From positions 19,342 through 83,341 of the forward strand of contig NZ_JAELYA010000013.1 in the NCBI RefSeq assembly GCF_017589465.1: a stretch of DNA of 64,000 nt, written 5' to 3'. Below are positions 25,405 to 34,078 of this stretch, piece after piece. Origin of the DNA: Pseudomonas schmalbachii (GTDB taxonomy: Bacteria > Pseudomonadota > Gammaproteobacteria > Pseudomonadales > Pseudomonadaceae). Under the pieces are notes generated by a model. It was not told where the DNA came from. It did not search any database and was given only the letters and a program-made list of their open reading frames with translations. The position numbers and the translations under genes were made by a program. Numbering within the stretch: position 1 is the first letter of the stretch; every line of letters starts with the position of its first letter.

Positions 25405-25740
25405 TCAGTCCTTCTTGTAGCCGCTGGAGGTGCAGCCCAGGCAGCGTACGAAGGCTTCCTTGCCCGGATCGATCACCAGCGCCTGCCCGGCTTCCTTGAC
25501 GTTGCCGCCCAGCGCGCTGAACGGCAGGGTGACGATGAAGGCGGCGGTGCCGACGATGGTGGCGGCGATCAGCAGCGGGCGGGCGAAGATCAGGTCGCCC
25601 ATCATCGAATAGGCCGGCGGAGCCTCGACCGTGTAGATCGGGTCGCCACTGGAGTATTTGTCCATCTGGGCCATGGCCGGCATGGCCGAAAGCCCGCAGG
25701 TGAGTGCCAGAACAGCGGCGGTCGTGCGAAACAGGTTCAT
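25405..25740 (-). CDS. Hypothetical exported protein with a hydrophobic segment
   Basis: This 111-residue protein has a signal peptide ([20 protein letters not shown], cleaved near [10 protein letters not shown]). One membrane-like stretch follows (about 55-75, [21 protein letters not shown]), then a short tail with [12 protein letters not shown], which looks like a Cys pair. It resembles small multidrug-transporter-neighbour proteins of unknown function, and I do not recognise a named family. It lies between the Na/Pi transporter and mutM on the same strand. Confidence 0.78.
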   Translation of the reverse strand: MNLFRTTAAVLALTCGLSAMPAMAQMDKYSSGDPIYTVEAPPAYSMMGDLIFARPLLIAATIVGTAAFIVTLPFSALGGNVKEAGQALVIDPGKEAFVRCLGCTSSGYKKD

Positions 25741-25848
25741 GGCGCAAGTCCTTTTTATGTGCGTTATAGGCGTGGGCAGACTGCGATAACTATAACAGCG
25801 CTGCCGCGCTTTACTCCGTGACCGCTTTCAATCGCCGGCAAGGACGGT

Positions 25849-26661
25849 TCAACGCTGGCAGCGCGGGCAGTACACGCTGGCGCGCTGGCCGAGGCGGACT
25901 TCCCGCAGGGTCGATCCGCAGACCTTGCAGAACTCGCCGCCGCGCCCGTAGACGAACAGTTCCTGCTGGAAATAGCCCGGCTTGCCGTCGCCGCCGACGA
26001 AGTCGCGCAGGGTGGTGCCGCCGCACTCGATGGCGATCGCCAGGATGCGCTTGATCTCCCCGGCCAGCCGCACATAGCGTGCGCGCGAGATGCTTCCGGC
26101 CTCGCGGCGCGGGTCGATGCCGGCGGCGAACAGCGCCTCGCTGGCGTAGATGTTGCCGACCCCGACCACCACCGCGTTGTCCATGATGAACGGCTTGACC
26201 GCCATGCTGCGGCCGCGGGACATCTGGTACAGGCGTTCGCCCTCGAAGGCGTCGGTCAGCGGTTCCGGGCCGAGATTGCGCAGCAGTTCGTGCTCCAGCG
26301 GCGCCTGGCTCCAGAGCAGCGCGCCGAAGCGTCGCGGGTCGGTGTAGCGCAGCGCCAGTCCGGATTCCAGCTCGATATCCACATGTTCGTGCTTCGCCAC
26401 CGGCAGGCCGCATTCGACCAGGCGCAGGCTGCCGGACATGCCGAGATGGCTGATCAGCGTGCCGGATTCGGCGCCGAGCAGCAGGTACTTGGCGCGCCGC
26501 TCGACCTTGAGGATCAACTGCCCGGACAGGCGCACGTCGAGGTCCTCGGGAATCGGCCAGCGCAGCCGCCGCTCGCGCACGACCACGCGGCTGACGCGCT
26601 GGCCTTCGAGATAGGGTGCGATACCGCGGCGGGTTGTTTCGACTTCGGGTAGTTCAGGCAT
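25849..26661 (-). CDS. mutM: Formamidopyrimidine-DNA glycosylase
   Basis: MutM (Fpg) removes 8-oxoguanine and formamidopyrimidines from DNA and cuts at the abasic site. It has 270 residues. The catalytic N-terminus [14 protein letters not shown] (Pro2 after Met removal, Glu3) fixes the start at 26661. The H2TH region contains [12 protein letters not shown], and the C-terminal zinc finger has two C-x2-C pairs (FCKVCGS and YCPRCQR). The longer open frame upstream is rejected because Pro2 must be N-terminal. Confidence 0.97.
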   Translation of the reverse strand: MPELPEVETTRRGIAPYLEGQRVSRVVVRERRLRWPIPEDLDVRLSGQLILKVERRAKYLLLGAESGTLISHLGMSGSLRLVECGLPVAKHEHVDIELESGLALRYTDPRRFGALLWSQAPLEHELLRNLGPEPLTDAFEGERLYQMSRGRSMAVKPFIMDNAVVVGVGNIYASEALFAAGIDPRREAGSISRARYVRLAGEIKRILAIAIECGGTTLRDFVGGDGKPGYFQQELFVYGRGGEFCKVCGSTLREVRLGQRASVYCPRCQR

Positions 26662-26688
26662 GGAAAAACACCAGAAATGCACGGGTGC

Positions 26689-26812
26689 GTAGGTTGGCGC
26701 TGAGCAACGCGAAGCCCAACGCCTGGCATGGAAATGTTGGGCTTCGCTGCGCTCAGCGCCAACCTTGGTTAGTTCAGCCATGTAGGATGGGTTGAGCGAA
26801 GCGATACCCATC
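26689..26812. repeat. Paired gtaggttggcgctgagc palindrome plus gtaggatgggtt repeat
   Basis: gtaggttggcgctgagcaac (26689) and its reverse complement ending ctcagcgccaacc (26764) form one palindrome. A second, gtaggatgggttgagcgaagc to tacccatc (26781-26812), follows. This region separates mutM from cysQ, where conserved gene order changes. Confidence 0.75.
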
Positions 26813-26828
26813 ATTAAGTCAGAACAGA

Positions 26829-27650
26829 TCAATCCAGCGCGCGGGCCAGCAGGATCAGCTCTTCGCGCCACTCGGCTGCCTGCGGCAGGGCGAGGAAGGA
26901 GGTGTTGAGGAAGTTCTCCCGCGCTTCGTAGGTGAACGGTTCGCCGCGCAGGTTCAGCACCTCGCCGCCGGCGCCTTCCAGCACGCCTTGGGCGGCGGCG
27001 GTGTCCCACTGCGAGGTCGGCGCCAGGCGCGGGTAGCAGTCGGCTGAGCCTTCTGCCAGCAGGCAGAACTTCAGCGAGCTGCCGATGTTGGCCAGGGCCA
27101 GGTTGCCGAAGCGCTCCGCCAGGCCCTCCAGCAGGCGTTCCTGCGCCGGGCTGGAGTGGCGCTTGCTGGCGACCACCGTGAAGGCCTCGTCCGGCGCCAC
27201 GCGCACGGCGATTTCCTGCGGCTGGTCATCGCGCTCTTCGCGCCAGGCGCCCAAGCCGGCACCGCCGTAGTAGCAACGGCTGGCGGCGGGAATGCCGACC
27301 ACGCCGAACACCACCCGGCCGTGCTCGATCAGCGCGACGTTGACGGTGAACTCCTCGCTGCCGGCGATGAATTCTTTGGTGCCGTCGAGCGGGTCCACCA
27401 GCCACCAGCGCTCCCAGGCGACGCGCTGCTCCAGCGGGATGTCGCAGTCTTCCTCGGAGAGCACCGGGATCTCCGGCGCCAGGGCGCGCAACCCCTCGCT
27501 CAGCAGGCGGTGGGCGGCGAAGTCGGCGACGGTGACCGGCGAGGCATCGGCCTTCTCGTCGATCGCCAGGTCGCTGTGCCAGAACGGCAGGATCAGGTCG
27601 CCGGCCTTGTGCACCAGGTCGACGACCGCGGGAATCAGGGTGTGAGTCAT
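26829..27650 (-). CDS. cysQ: 3'(2'),5'-bisphosphate nucleotidase
   Basis: CysQ hydrolyses PAP to AMP, clearing a by-product of sulfate assimilation. It has 273 residues of the inositol-monophosphatase fold. Metal motifs are [33 protein letters not shown] (the DPxDGT signature) and a C-terminal [12 protein letters not shown]. Its start overlaps the nudE stop by 4 bases (ATGA), so nudE and cysQ are coupled. Confidence 0.96.
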   Translation of the reverse strand: MTHTLIPAVVDLVHKAGDLILPFWHSDLAIDEKADASPVTVADFAAHRLLSEGLRALAPEIPVLSEEDCDIPLEQRVAWERWWLVDPLDGTKEFIAGSEEFTVNVALIEHGRVVFGVVGIPAASRCYYGGAGLGAWREERDDQPQEIAVRVAPDEAFTVVASKRHSSPAQERLLEGLAERFGNLALANIGSSLKFCLLAEGSADCYPRLAPTSQWDTAAAQGVLEGAGGEVLNLRGEPFTYEARENFLNTSFLALPQAAEWREELILLARALD

Positions 27651-28219
27651 GCTTGGAATTCTCCGCGCTGGATGAGGAGATCGCGAACAAGGTAGAGGGC
27701 AGCCAGTGCGCGCCCTTCGCTGAATTGTGCGTTCTGCGCCAGGCTGGACAGCTCGCGCAGGCTGATCCTGTCCACCCGCATCGGCTCCGGCTCGTCCCCC
27801 GGCAGGCTTTCCGGGTACAACTCGCGCGCCAGCACCACCTGGATGCGCTGGCTCATGTAGCCCGGCGACAGCGACAGCTCGGAGATGAACTCCAGCTTGT
27901 GGGCGCCGAAGCCGGCTTCTTCCTTCAGCTCGCGGTTGGCCGCGGCGAGCACGTCTTCGCCCGGCTCGACCAGGCCCTTGGGCAGCGACAGCTGGTACTC
28001 GTCCACACCTGCGCAGTATTCCTCGACCAGCACGGCATGCTCGGCATCGAGCAGCGCCACGATCATCACCGCACCGTAGCCCTGGCCCTTGCCCACCAGG
28101 CGCTCGTAGGTGCGTTCGACGCCATTGGCGAAGCGCAATTGCAGTTCCTCGACGCAGAACAGTCGGCTCTTGGCGACTATCTCGCGGGCGAGCACCGTGG
28201 GTTTCTGGCGCATGGACAA
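27647..28219 (-). CDS. nudE: ADP compounds hydrolase NudE
   Basis: This Nudix hydrolase (190 residues) acts on ADP-ribose, Ap3A and NADH-type compounds. The Nudix box is complete: GLVEPGEDVLAAANRELKEEAGF. LSLPKG precedes it, as in NudE. An alternative start is Met3 (28213), which cannot be excluded. Pairing with cysQ is conserved in gammaproteobacteria. It is divergent from the HAD phosphatase gene. Confidence 0.95.
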   Translation of the reverse strand: MSMRQKPTVLAREIVAKSRLFCVEELQLRFANGVERTYERLVGKGQGYGAVMIVALLDAEHAVLVEEYCAGVDEYQLSLPKGLVEPGEDVLAAANRELKEEAGFGAHKLEFISELSLSPGYMSQRIQVVLARELYPESLPGDEPEPMRVDRISLRELSSLAQNAQFSEGRALAALYLVRDLLIQRGEFQA

Positions 28220-28336
28220 CTCCTGGGAATGAGCGGGTCGGTTATGATAACCCGCCTTTTCCGATTATCCCTGTCCGCAATCACGTCCAGCCGTCAGCCA
28301 GGTCGTACGATTGCGGCATCCACCACCGAGTCGCCA

Positions 28337-28999
28337 ATGCCACGCCTGCCCTGGGCCGAGATCGATACCGTCCTGCTCGACATGGACGGCACCCTGCTCG
28401 ACCTGCATTTCGACAACCATTTCTGGCTGGAACACCTGCCGCAACGCTACGCCGAGCACCACGGCATCAGCCGCGAACTGGCCGATGCCGAGCTGCAGCC
28501 ACTGTTCCGCGACCACGCCGGGCAACTCAACTGGTACTGCCTGGACTTCTGGAGCCGCGAGCTGAGGCTGTCGGTCCGCGACCTCAAGCGCGAAGTCGCC
28601 CACCTGATCGCCCTGCGCCCGGACGCCGACACCTTCCTCGCCGCCCTGCGCCTGCAGGGCAAGCGCACGGTGCTGATCACCAACGCCCACCGCGATTCGC
28701 TGTCGCTGAAGCTGGAGCGGGTCGAGCTGGCGCCATGGTTCGACCGCCTGATCAGCTCCCACGACTACGGCTATCCGAAGGAAGACCAGCAATTCTGGCA
28801 GGCCCTGCAGGACGACATCGGTTTCGACCCGGCGCGCAGCCTGTTCATCGACGACAGCCTGCCGATCCTGCGCAGCGCCCGGCAGTTCGGCGTCGCCCAC
28901 CTGCTCGCGGTGCGCGAGCCGGACAGCCGCAAGGGACCGAAGGACACCGGCGAATTCGTCGCCGTCGACGACTACCGTGCAGTAATCGAAGGAATGTGA
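28337..28999 (+). CDS. yrfG: HAD-type nucleotidase (YrfG-like GMP/IMP nucleotidase)
   Basis: This haloacid dehalogenase superfamily phosphatase has 220 residues. Motif I is LLDMDGTLLDLHFDN, motif II ITNAHRDSL, motif III near SSHDYGYPKED, and motif IV FIDDSLPIL. The DLHFDNHFW cap start matches YrfG, a purine nucleotide 5'-nucleotidase in E. coli. The ATG at 28337 is used; the frame upstream overlaps nudE on the other strand. It is divergent from nudE. Confidence 0.9.
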   Translation: MPRLPWAEIDTVLLDMDGTLLDLHFDNHFWLEHLPQRYAEHHGISRELADAELQPLFRDHAGQLNWYCLDFWSRELRLSVRDLKREVAHLIALRPDADTFLAALRLQGKRTVLITNAHRDSLSLKLERVELAPWFDRLISSHDYGYPKEDQQFWQALQDDIGFDPARSLFIDDSLPILRSARQFGVAHLLAVREPDSRKGPKDTGEFVAVDDYRAVIEGM

Positions 29000-29055
29000 C
29001 GAACGGGCTGATCCGGGATCGTAGGAGCAACTGTCTTGCAACCGAGGGGGCTTTT

Positions 29056-29123
29056 TGTAGGAGCGAGCTCTGCTCGCGAAGCTTTTGAGTTGCCGGCGTT
29101 CGCGAGCAGAGCTCGCTCCTACG
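29056..29123. repeat. Intact REP palindrome of the IS110-targeted family
   Basis: Arms tgtaggagcgagctctgctc and the matching gagcagagctcgctcctac face each other across a 20-base spacer with gaagcttttgag. It is the same family as the split copy at 4116. CTCGCTCCTACG (29112-29123) matches both target guides of the IS110 bridge RNA, so it is an unoccupied predicted target. Confidence 0.85.
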
Positions 29124-29143
29124 GAAGCACCGGCGTCGCGATT

Positions 29144-29260
29144 CCCTCACCCCAACCCTCTCCCGGAGGGAGAGGGGGTAAAACGGTGCAAGGATATGCG
29201 CCGTGCCAGCTGGCCACTCCGCACAATTCCCTCTCCCTGGGGAGAGGGCTAGGGTGAGGG
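29144..29260. repeat. ccctcacccc/ggggtgaggg palindromic repeat
   Basis: ccctcaccccaaccctctcc with an inner ggagggagaggg faces ccctctccctggggagaggg and ctagggtgaggg. This is a two-stem intergenic repeat common in pseudomonads. It lies between the convergent HAD and LysM genes. Confidence 0.8.
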
Positions 29261-29283
29261 GATAAAGGCCACGCCGGTGCGAA

Positions 29284-29721
29284 TCACTCCGGAATCCGCA
29301 ACACCTGCCCCGGATAGATCTTGTCCGGATGGCTGAGCATCGGCTTGTTCGCCTCGAAGATCTTCATGTAGGCGTTGGCGTTGCCGTACTCGGCCTTGGC
29401 GATGGCGCTCAGCGTGTCGCCCTTCTTCACCGTCACGAAGCGCGCAGCGGGGGCCGGGGTGGCCACGGTGATGTTGTCCTCGACACCGGACACGCCGGCG
29501 ACGTTGCCCAGCGCCAGGAGAATCTTTTCCTTCTCCTCCTGGCTGGCCACCTCGCCGCTGGCGATGACCTTGTCGCCTTCGACGCTCACCTGGATGTTCG
29601 GGTTGCCGAGCCCGACCTTGGCGACGTGGTCCTTCAGCGATTCAGCCGCCTGGGCTTCCTGTCCGACCAGGGTTTCCCAGAGTTTTTCTCCTGCTTCCTT
29701 CACGAATGCCAGCAATCCCAT
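29284..29721 (-). CDS. kbp: BON-LysM protein (Kbp/YgaU family)
   Basis: This 145-residue cytosolic protein has a BON domain (about 25-90, VAKVGLGNPNIQVSVEGDKV and VAGVSGVEDNI) followed by a LysM domain (about 96-144, VKKGDTLSAIAKAEYG and IYPGQVLRIPE). In E. coli Kbp binds potassium. There is no signal peptide, in line with that cytosolic role. It is probably monocistronic with a short upstream region to 29863. Confidence 0.92.
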   Translation of the reverse strand: MGLLAFVKEAGEKLWETLVGQEAQAAESLKDHVAKVGLGNPNIQVSVEGDKVIASGEVASQEEKEKILLALGNVAGVSGVEDNITVATPAPAARFVTVKKGDTLSAIAKAEYGNANAYMKIFEANKPMLSHPDKIYPGQVLRIPE

Positions 29722-29863
29722 CTCGATCTCTCCTTATCGCCGATGGCGATGGGCGGCGCCGGGATGGCGCCGCGGTAACCTGGCAGTCTAGTCCGCTGAC
29801 GCTGTATGAATGGGCTTCGAACTGATCTGGACAATTCTGCCGACGACCGGGTTAATAGCCCGC

Positions 29864-30763
29864 ATGGACATCAAGCAACTGAAATTCCTCTGCGCCCTCG
29901 ACGAGACCCGGCATTTCGGCCAGGCGGCGGCGCGCTGCCACGTTACCCAGCCGACCCTGTCGATGCGCCTGCGCAATCTGGAAGAAGAGCTCGGCCTGGA
30001 GCTGGTGCGCCGCGGCCAGCGCTTCGAAGGTTTCACCGAGGCCGGCGAGCGCGTGCTGGCCTGGGCGCGCAGCCTGCTCGCCGCTCACGACGGGTTGTAT
30101 GCGGAGGCCGCCGCCTGTCGCGGGCAACTGGTCGGCACCCTGCGCCTCGGCGTGGTGCCGCTGGCCGGCTTCGACCCGATGCGGCTGGTCGAACTGTTCG
30201 CCGAGCGCCATCCGGAGCTGCGCTTCCAGATGTTCTCCCTCAGCAGCGAGCAGATCCTCGAAGGCCTCGGGCGCAACCAGCTCGATCTCGGCCTGTCCTA
30301 TCTCGACCGCCTCGATCGCGAGCATTTCGAGGGCCTCGAACTGGCCGAAACGCACATGGGCCTGCTCCACGACCGCCGGCACTTCCAGCCAGCCGGCGAG
30401 CGCCTGCGCTGGGAAACCCTGGTCGACCTGCCGCTCGGTCTGCTTTCCTCCGGCATGCATTTCCGCCAGTCCATCGACCATGCCTTCCGCAGCCGTGGCC
30501 TGACGCCCCGGCCGCGGCTGGAAACCGATGCCGTCCACCAGTTGCTGCAGGCGGTGGAGCGCGGCATCTGCTGCGCCATCATGCCCCTGGGCAGCGGTGT
30601 AGATGCCCACGGCAGCCACCTTGCGCTGATGCCCATCGAAGAAGCCCGGACCCTCTCGCCGCTTGGCCTGATCATGCGTCGCGGCGCGCCGCGCTCGCCG
30701 CTGGCGGAGGCGTGTTTCGCCGAAGTGCGCGACCTGGTGGGCGAATCCCTGTTCAACCGATAG
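29864..30763 (+). CDS. LysR family transcriptional regulator
   Basis: This 299-residue regulator has an N-terminal winged HTH (MDIKQLKFLCALDETRHFGQ, then AARCHVTQPTLSMRLRNLEEELG) and a C-terminal LysR substrate domain with GTLRLGVVPLAG. It lies directly ahead of fdhD and a molybdopterin oxidoreductase on the same strand, so it may regulate them. The start at Met 29864 is the conserved LysR N-terminus; the frame from 29810 adds 18 unlikely residues. The ligand is unknown. Confidence 0.92.
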   Translation: MDIKQLKFLCALDETRHFGQAAARCHVTQPTLSMRLRNLEEELGLELVRRGQRFEGFTEAGERVLAWARSLLAAHDGLYAEAAACRGQLVGTLRLGVVPLAGFDPMRLVELFAERHPELRFQMFSLSSEQILEGLGRNQLDLGLSYLDRLDREHFEGLELAETHMGLLHDRRHFQPAGERLRWETLVDLPLGLLSSGMHFRQSIDHAFRSRGLTPRPRLETDAVHQLLQAVERGICCAIMPLGSGVDAHGSHLALMPIEEARTLSPLGLIMRRGAPRSPLAEACFAEVRDLVGESLFNR

Positions 30764-30855
30764 AGCGCGTCGATCACGGCATCGGGAATAACGATTAGAC
30801 TGCCCCCGCGCACAAGCCTAGGCTGAACAAAACACCCGAATACAGGGTCGAGTCC

Positions 30856-31692
30856 ATGCCTTGCCTGCATCCCCGCCCGGCCTCCGCCGATGCCCGGGCC
30901 ATCGCCACGCCGCCCGGCGACTATGCCTACGCCGAGCTCCAGCCGCAGCTGCACACCGGCCACGCCGCGCTGGCCGAGGAAGTGGCCCTGGCCATCGCCT
31001 ACAACGGCCTGAGCCAGGCGGTGATGATGGTGTCCCCCTGCGACCTGGAAGACTTCGTGCGCGGCTTCAGCCTGGGCAACGGTCTGGTCGAGTCCATCGA
31101 CGATATCTATGACATCCGCCTGATCAGTCATGGCGAGTCCGTCAGCGCCGAAGTGGAAATCAGCAGCCGTGCCTTCTGGGCGCTCAAGCGCCAGCGGCGG
31201 CAACTCGCCGGCACCAGCGGCTGCGGCCTGTGCGGCGTGGAAGCGCTCGACCAGGCATTGCCGCAACTGCCGATACTGGCCCCGGCGCCATTGCCGCCAG
31301 CCGCGCACCTGCAGCGGCTGCGCGAGCGCATCGGCGAATTCCAGAAGCTCGCCCGCCAGAGCGGCGCCCTGCATGCCGCGCTGTTCGTCGATGGCAGCGG
31401 GGAAATCCGCCTGTGCCGCGAGGACATCGGTCGCCACAACGCCCTCGACAAGCTGGTCGGCGGCCTCAAGCAGGAAGGGCTGGATTGCCAGGAAGGCTTC
31501 GCCGTGGTCACCAGCCGCGGCAGCCTGGAACTTATCCACAAGGCCGTGCGTGCCGGCATCGCCAATCTGGTCAGCCTCTCGGCGCCGACCGCGCTCACCG
31601 TGCAGTGGGCCCGGCAGCACAACCTCAACCTGATCCACCTTCCGCATCACAGCGCGCCCCGGGTATACAGCCCGGCGCCGCAGACCGACTGA
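30856..31692 (+). CDS. fdhD: Formate dehydrogenase accessory sulfurtransferase FdhD
   Basis: FdhD transfers sulfur from IscS to the molybdenum cofactor of formate dehydrogenases. It has 278 residues. The essential Cys pair is Cys123 and Cys126 (SGCGLCG). Other conserved parts are VMMVSPCDLEDFVRGF, REDIGRHNALDKLVGG and SRGSLELIHKAV. It is 15 bases upstream of the FdhF-like oxidoreductase, which is its likely client. Confidence 0.95.
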   Translation: MPCLHPRPASADARAIATPPGDYAYAELQPQLHTGHAALAEEVALAIAYNGLSQAVMMVSPCDLEDFVRGFSLGNGLVESIDDIYDIRLISHGESVSAEVEISSRAFWALKRQRRQLAGTSGCGLCGVEALDQALPQLPILAPAPLPPAAHLQRLRERIGEFQKLARQSGALHAALFVDGSGEIRLCREDIGRHNALDKLVGGLKQEGLDCQEGFAVVTSRGSLELIHKAVRAGIANLVSLSAPTALTVQWARQHNLNLIHLPHHSAPRVYSPAPQTD

Positions 31693-31707
31693 GCCGCCTG
31701 ATCGTCA

Positions 31708-34029
31708 ATGAGCCTGCAACCACACAACCCGCAATACAAACCCTACAGCGGGGCCGCCGCCGGCTGGGGCGCGCTGAAGAGCGTCACGCGCTTCTGGCTG
31801 GACAGCAAGCAGCCGTTCAAGAACCTCCGCGCCCTGCTGAAGACCAACCAGAACGGCGGCTTCGACTGCCCCGGTTGCGCCTGGGGCGACTCGCCCGAGG
31901 ACGGCCGCATCAAGTTCTGCGAGAACGGCGCCAAGGCGGTGAACTGGGAGGCCACCAAGCGCCGGGTGGATGCGGCGTTCTTCGCCCGCCACAGAGTCAG
32001 CGCCCTGCGCGGGCAGAGTGACTACTGGCTGGAGTACCAGGGCCGGCTGACCGAGCCGATGCGCTATGACGCAGCCACCGATCATTACCTGCCGGTTAGC
32101 TGGGACGACGCCTTCGCTCTGATCGCCGAATATCTGAACAAACTGGAAAGCCCCGACCAGGCCGAGTTCTATACCTCCGGCCGGGCCAGCAACGAGGCGG
32201 CGTTCCTCTACCAGCTGTTCGTCCGCGCCTATGGCACCAACAACTTCCCGGACTGCTCGAACATGTGCCACGAGGCCAGCGGCGTGGCGCTCGGGCAGAG
32301 CGTGGGAGTGGGCAAGGGCACTGTCACCTTCGCCGACTTCGAGCACGCCGATGCGATCTTCGTGTTCGGCCAGAACCCCGGCACCAACCATCCGCGCATG
32401 CTCGAACCGCTGCGCGAGGCGGTGAAGCGCGGCGCCCAGGTGGTCTGCTTCAATCCGCTGAAGGAGCGCGGGCTGGAGCGCCTCCAGCATCCGCAGCACG
32501 CGCTGGAGATGCTCACCAACGGCTCGGCGCCGCTGAACACCGCGTTCTTCCGCCCGGCGCTGGGCGGCGACATGGCCGCCATCCGCGGCATCGCCAAGTT
32601 TCTCCTGCACTGGGAGCGCGAAGCCCAGGCGAAAGGCGAGCCGGCGGTGTTCGACCACGCCTTCATCGCCGAGCATACCGATGGCGTAGACGCCTACCTG
32701 GCCGAGCTGGACGCCACGCCATGGGAGCTGGTCGAGCGCCAGTCCGGCCTGCCGCGCCACGAGATCGCCCAGGCCGCGCGGATGTACTGCGACGCCGGGC
32801 GGGTGATCGTCTGCTGGGGGATGGGCATCACCCAGCACCATCACTCGGTGGCGACCATCCAGGAAATCGTCAACCTGCAACTGCTGCGCGGCAACGTCGG
32901 CCGTCCGGGCGCGGGGCTCAGCCCGGTGCGCGGCCACAGCAACGTGCAGGGCGACCGCACCATGGGCATCAACGAGCGGCCGCCGGCGGCGTTCCTCGAC
33001 GCCATGGAGAAGCGCTTCCGCTTCAAGGTGCCGCGGCATAACGGGCACAACGTGGTCGAGGCGATCAATGCCATGCTCGATGGCCGGGCGAAAGTGTTCA
33101 TCGGCCTCGGCGGCAACTTCGCCCAGGCCACGCCGGACAGCGCGCGTACCCACCAGGCGCTGGGCAACTGCGCGCTGACCGTGCAGATCAGCACCAAGCT
33201 CAACCGCAGCCACCTCACTGTCGGCGGCGACGCACTGATCCTGCCGTGCCTCGGCCGCACCGACGTCGACCGCCAGGTCGAAGGCAAGCAGGCGGTGACG
33301 GTGGAAGACTCGTTCAGCATGATCCATGCCTCTTACGGGCAGTTGGAGCCGCTTTCGCAGCAGATGCGTTCGGAGCCGGCGATTATCGCCGGCATCGCCA
33401 AGGCTACCCTGGGCAATCATCCGGTCGACTGGGACGCGCTGATCGCCGACTACGACCGTATCCGCGAGCTGATTGCCGACACCATTCCCGGCTTCGCCGA
33501 TTTCAACCGGCGCGTGCAGCATCCGGGCGGCTTCTACCTGGGCAACGCCGCCGGTGAACGGCGCTGGAACACGGCCGCCGGCAAGGCGCGCTTCATGACT
33601 CATCCGCTGAAGGACGACCTGCTGCCGCAGCAGGTGCGCGACAGCGGCCGGCAGCCGGACCTGATCCTGCAGACCCTGCGTTCCCACGACCAGTACAACA
33701 CCACCATCTACGGCCTCGACGACCGCTATCGCGGCGTGCGCGGGCAGCGCGAGGTGGTGTTCGCCAACGAGGCGGATATCCACCGCCTGGGCCTGCAGCC
33801 GGGGCAGAAGGTCGATGTGGTGTCGCTGTGGAGCGACGGCGTGGAGCGCCGGGTCAGCGGCTTCACCCTGCTGGCCTTCGACATCCCCGCCGGCCAGGCC
33901 GCCGCCTATTACCCGGAAACCAACCCGCTGGTGCCGCTGGACAGCCACGGCGTCGGCAGCCACACACCGACCTCGAAGTTCGTCGCCGTGCGCTTCGAGC
34001 CGGCGCGGGAGAACGGGCGGATTCTCTGA
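31708..34029 (+). CDS. Molybdopterin oxidoreductase of the FdhF/YdeP type
   Basis: This 773-residue bis-MGD enzyme has an N-terminal Fe-S motif (Cys54, Cys57 and Cys71, DCPGCAWG and FCENG). The molybdenum-ligand position is Cys187 (CSNMCHEASG), so it is not a selenoprotein. Next come FVFGQNPGTNHPRM, WGMGITQHHHSV and LGGNFAQATPD, and the C-terminal molydopterin-binding domain (PDLILQTLRSHDQYNTT). The family includes acid-stress YdeP and cytosolic formate-dehydrogenase-like proteins. The substrate is unproven; formate is suggested by FdhD. There is no Tat signal, so it is cytosolic. Confidence 0.9.
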   Translation: MSLQPHNPQYKPYSGAAAGWGALKSVTRFWLDSKQPFKNLRALLKTNQNGGFDCPGCAWGDSPEDGRIKFCENGAKAVNWEATKRRVDAAFFARHRVSALRGQSDYWLEYQGRLTEPMRYDAATDHYLPVSWDDAFALIAEYLNKLESPDQAEFYTSGRASNEAAFLYQLFVRAYGTNNFPDCSNMCHEASGVALGQSVGVGKGTVTFADFEHADAIFVFGQNPGTNHPRMLEPLREAVKRGAQVVCFNPLKERGLERLQHPQHALEMLTNGSAPLNTAFFRPALGGDMAAIRGIAKFLLHWEREAQAKGEPAVFDHAFIAEHTDGVDAYLAELDATPWELVERQSGLPRHEIAQAARMYCDAGRVIVCWGMGITQHHHSVATIQEIVNLQLLRGNVGRPGAGLSPVRGHSNVQGDRTMGINERPPAAFLDAMEKRFRFKVPRHNGHNVVEAINAMLDGRAKVFIGLGGNFAQATPDSARTHQALGNCALTVQISTKLNRSHLTVGGDALILPCLGRTDVDRQVEGKQAVTVEDSFSMIHASYGQLEPLSQQMRSEPAIIAGIAKATLGNHPVDWDALIADYDRIRELIADTIPGFADFNRRVQHPGGFYLGNAAGERRWNTAAGKARFMTHPLKDDLLPQQVRDSGRQPDLILQTLRSHDQYNTTIYGLDDRYRGVRGQREVVFANEADIHRLGLQPGQKVDVVSLWSDGVERRVSGFTLLAFDIPAGQAAAYYPETNPLVPLDSHGVGSHTPTSKFVAVRFEPARENGRIL

Positions 34030-34034
34030 TCCCC

Positions 34035-34067
34035 GTAGGTTGGCGCTGAACGAAGTGAAGCCCAACA
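34035..34067. repeat. Half copy of the gtaggttggcgctgaac family
   Basis: gtaggttggcgctgaacgaa and gtgaagcccaaca form a single arm between convergent genes. This is also a junction where gene order departs from P. aeruginosa. Confidence 0.65.
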
Positions 34068-34078
34068 TTTACCGAGCC

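Noticed and set aside
23392..25821. 809-residue plus-strand open frame opposite the Na/Pi transporter
   Set aside because: Gln/Ala/Glu-rich antisense shadow of a clear membrane-protein gene.
31708..34029. Selenocysteine formate dehydrogenase
   Set aside because: The metal-ligand codon at residue 187 is TGC (Cys), with no in-frame TGA.
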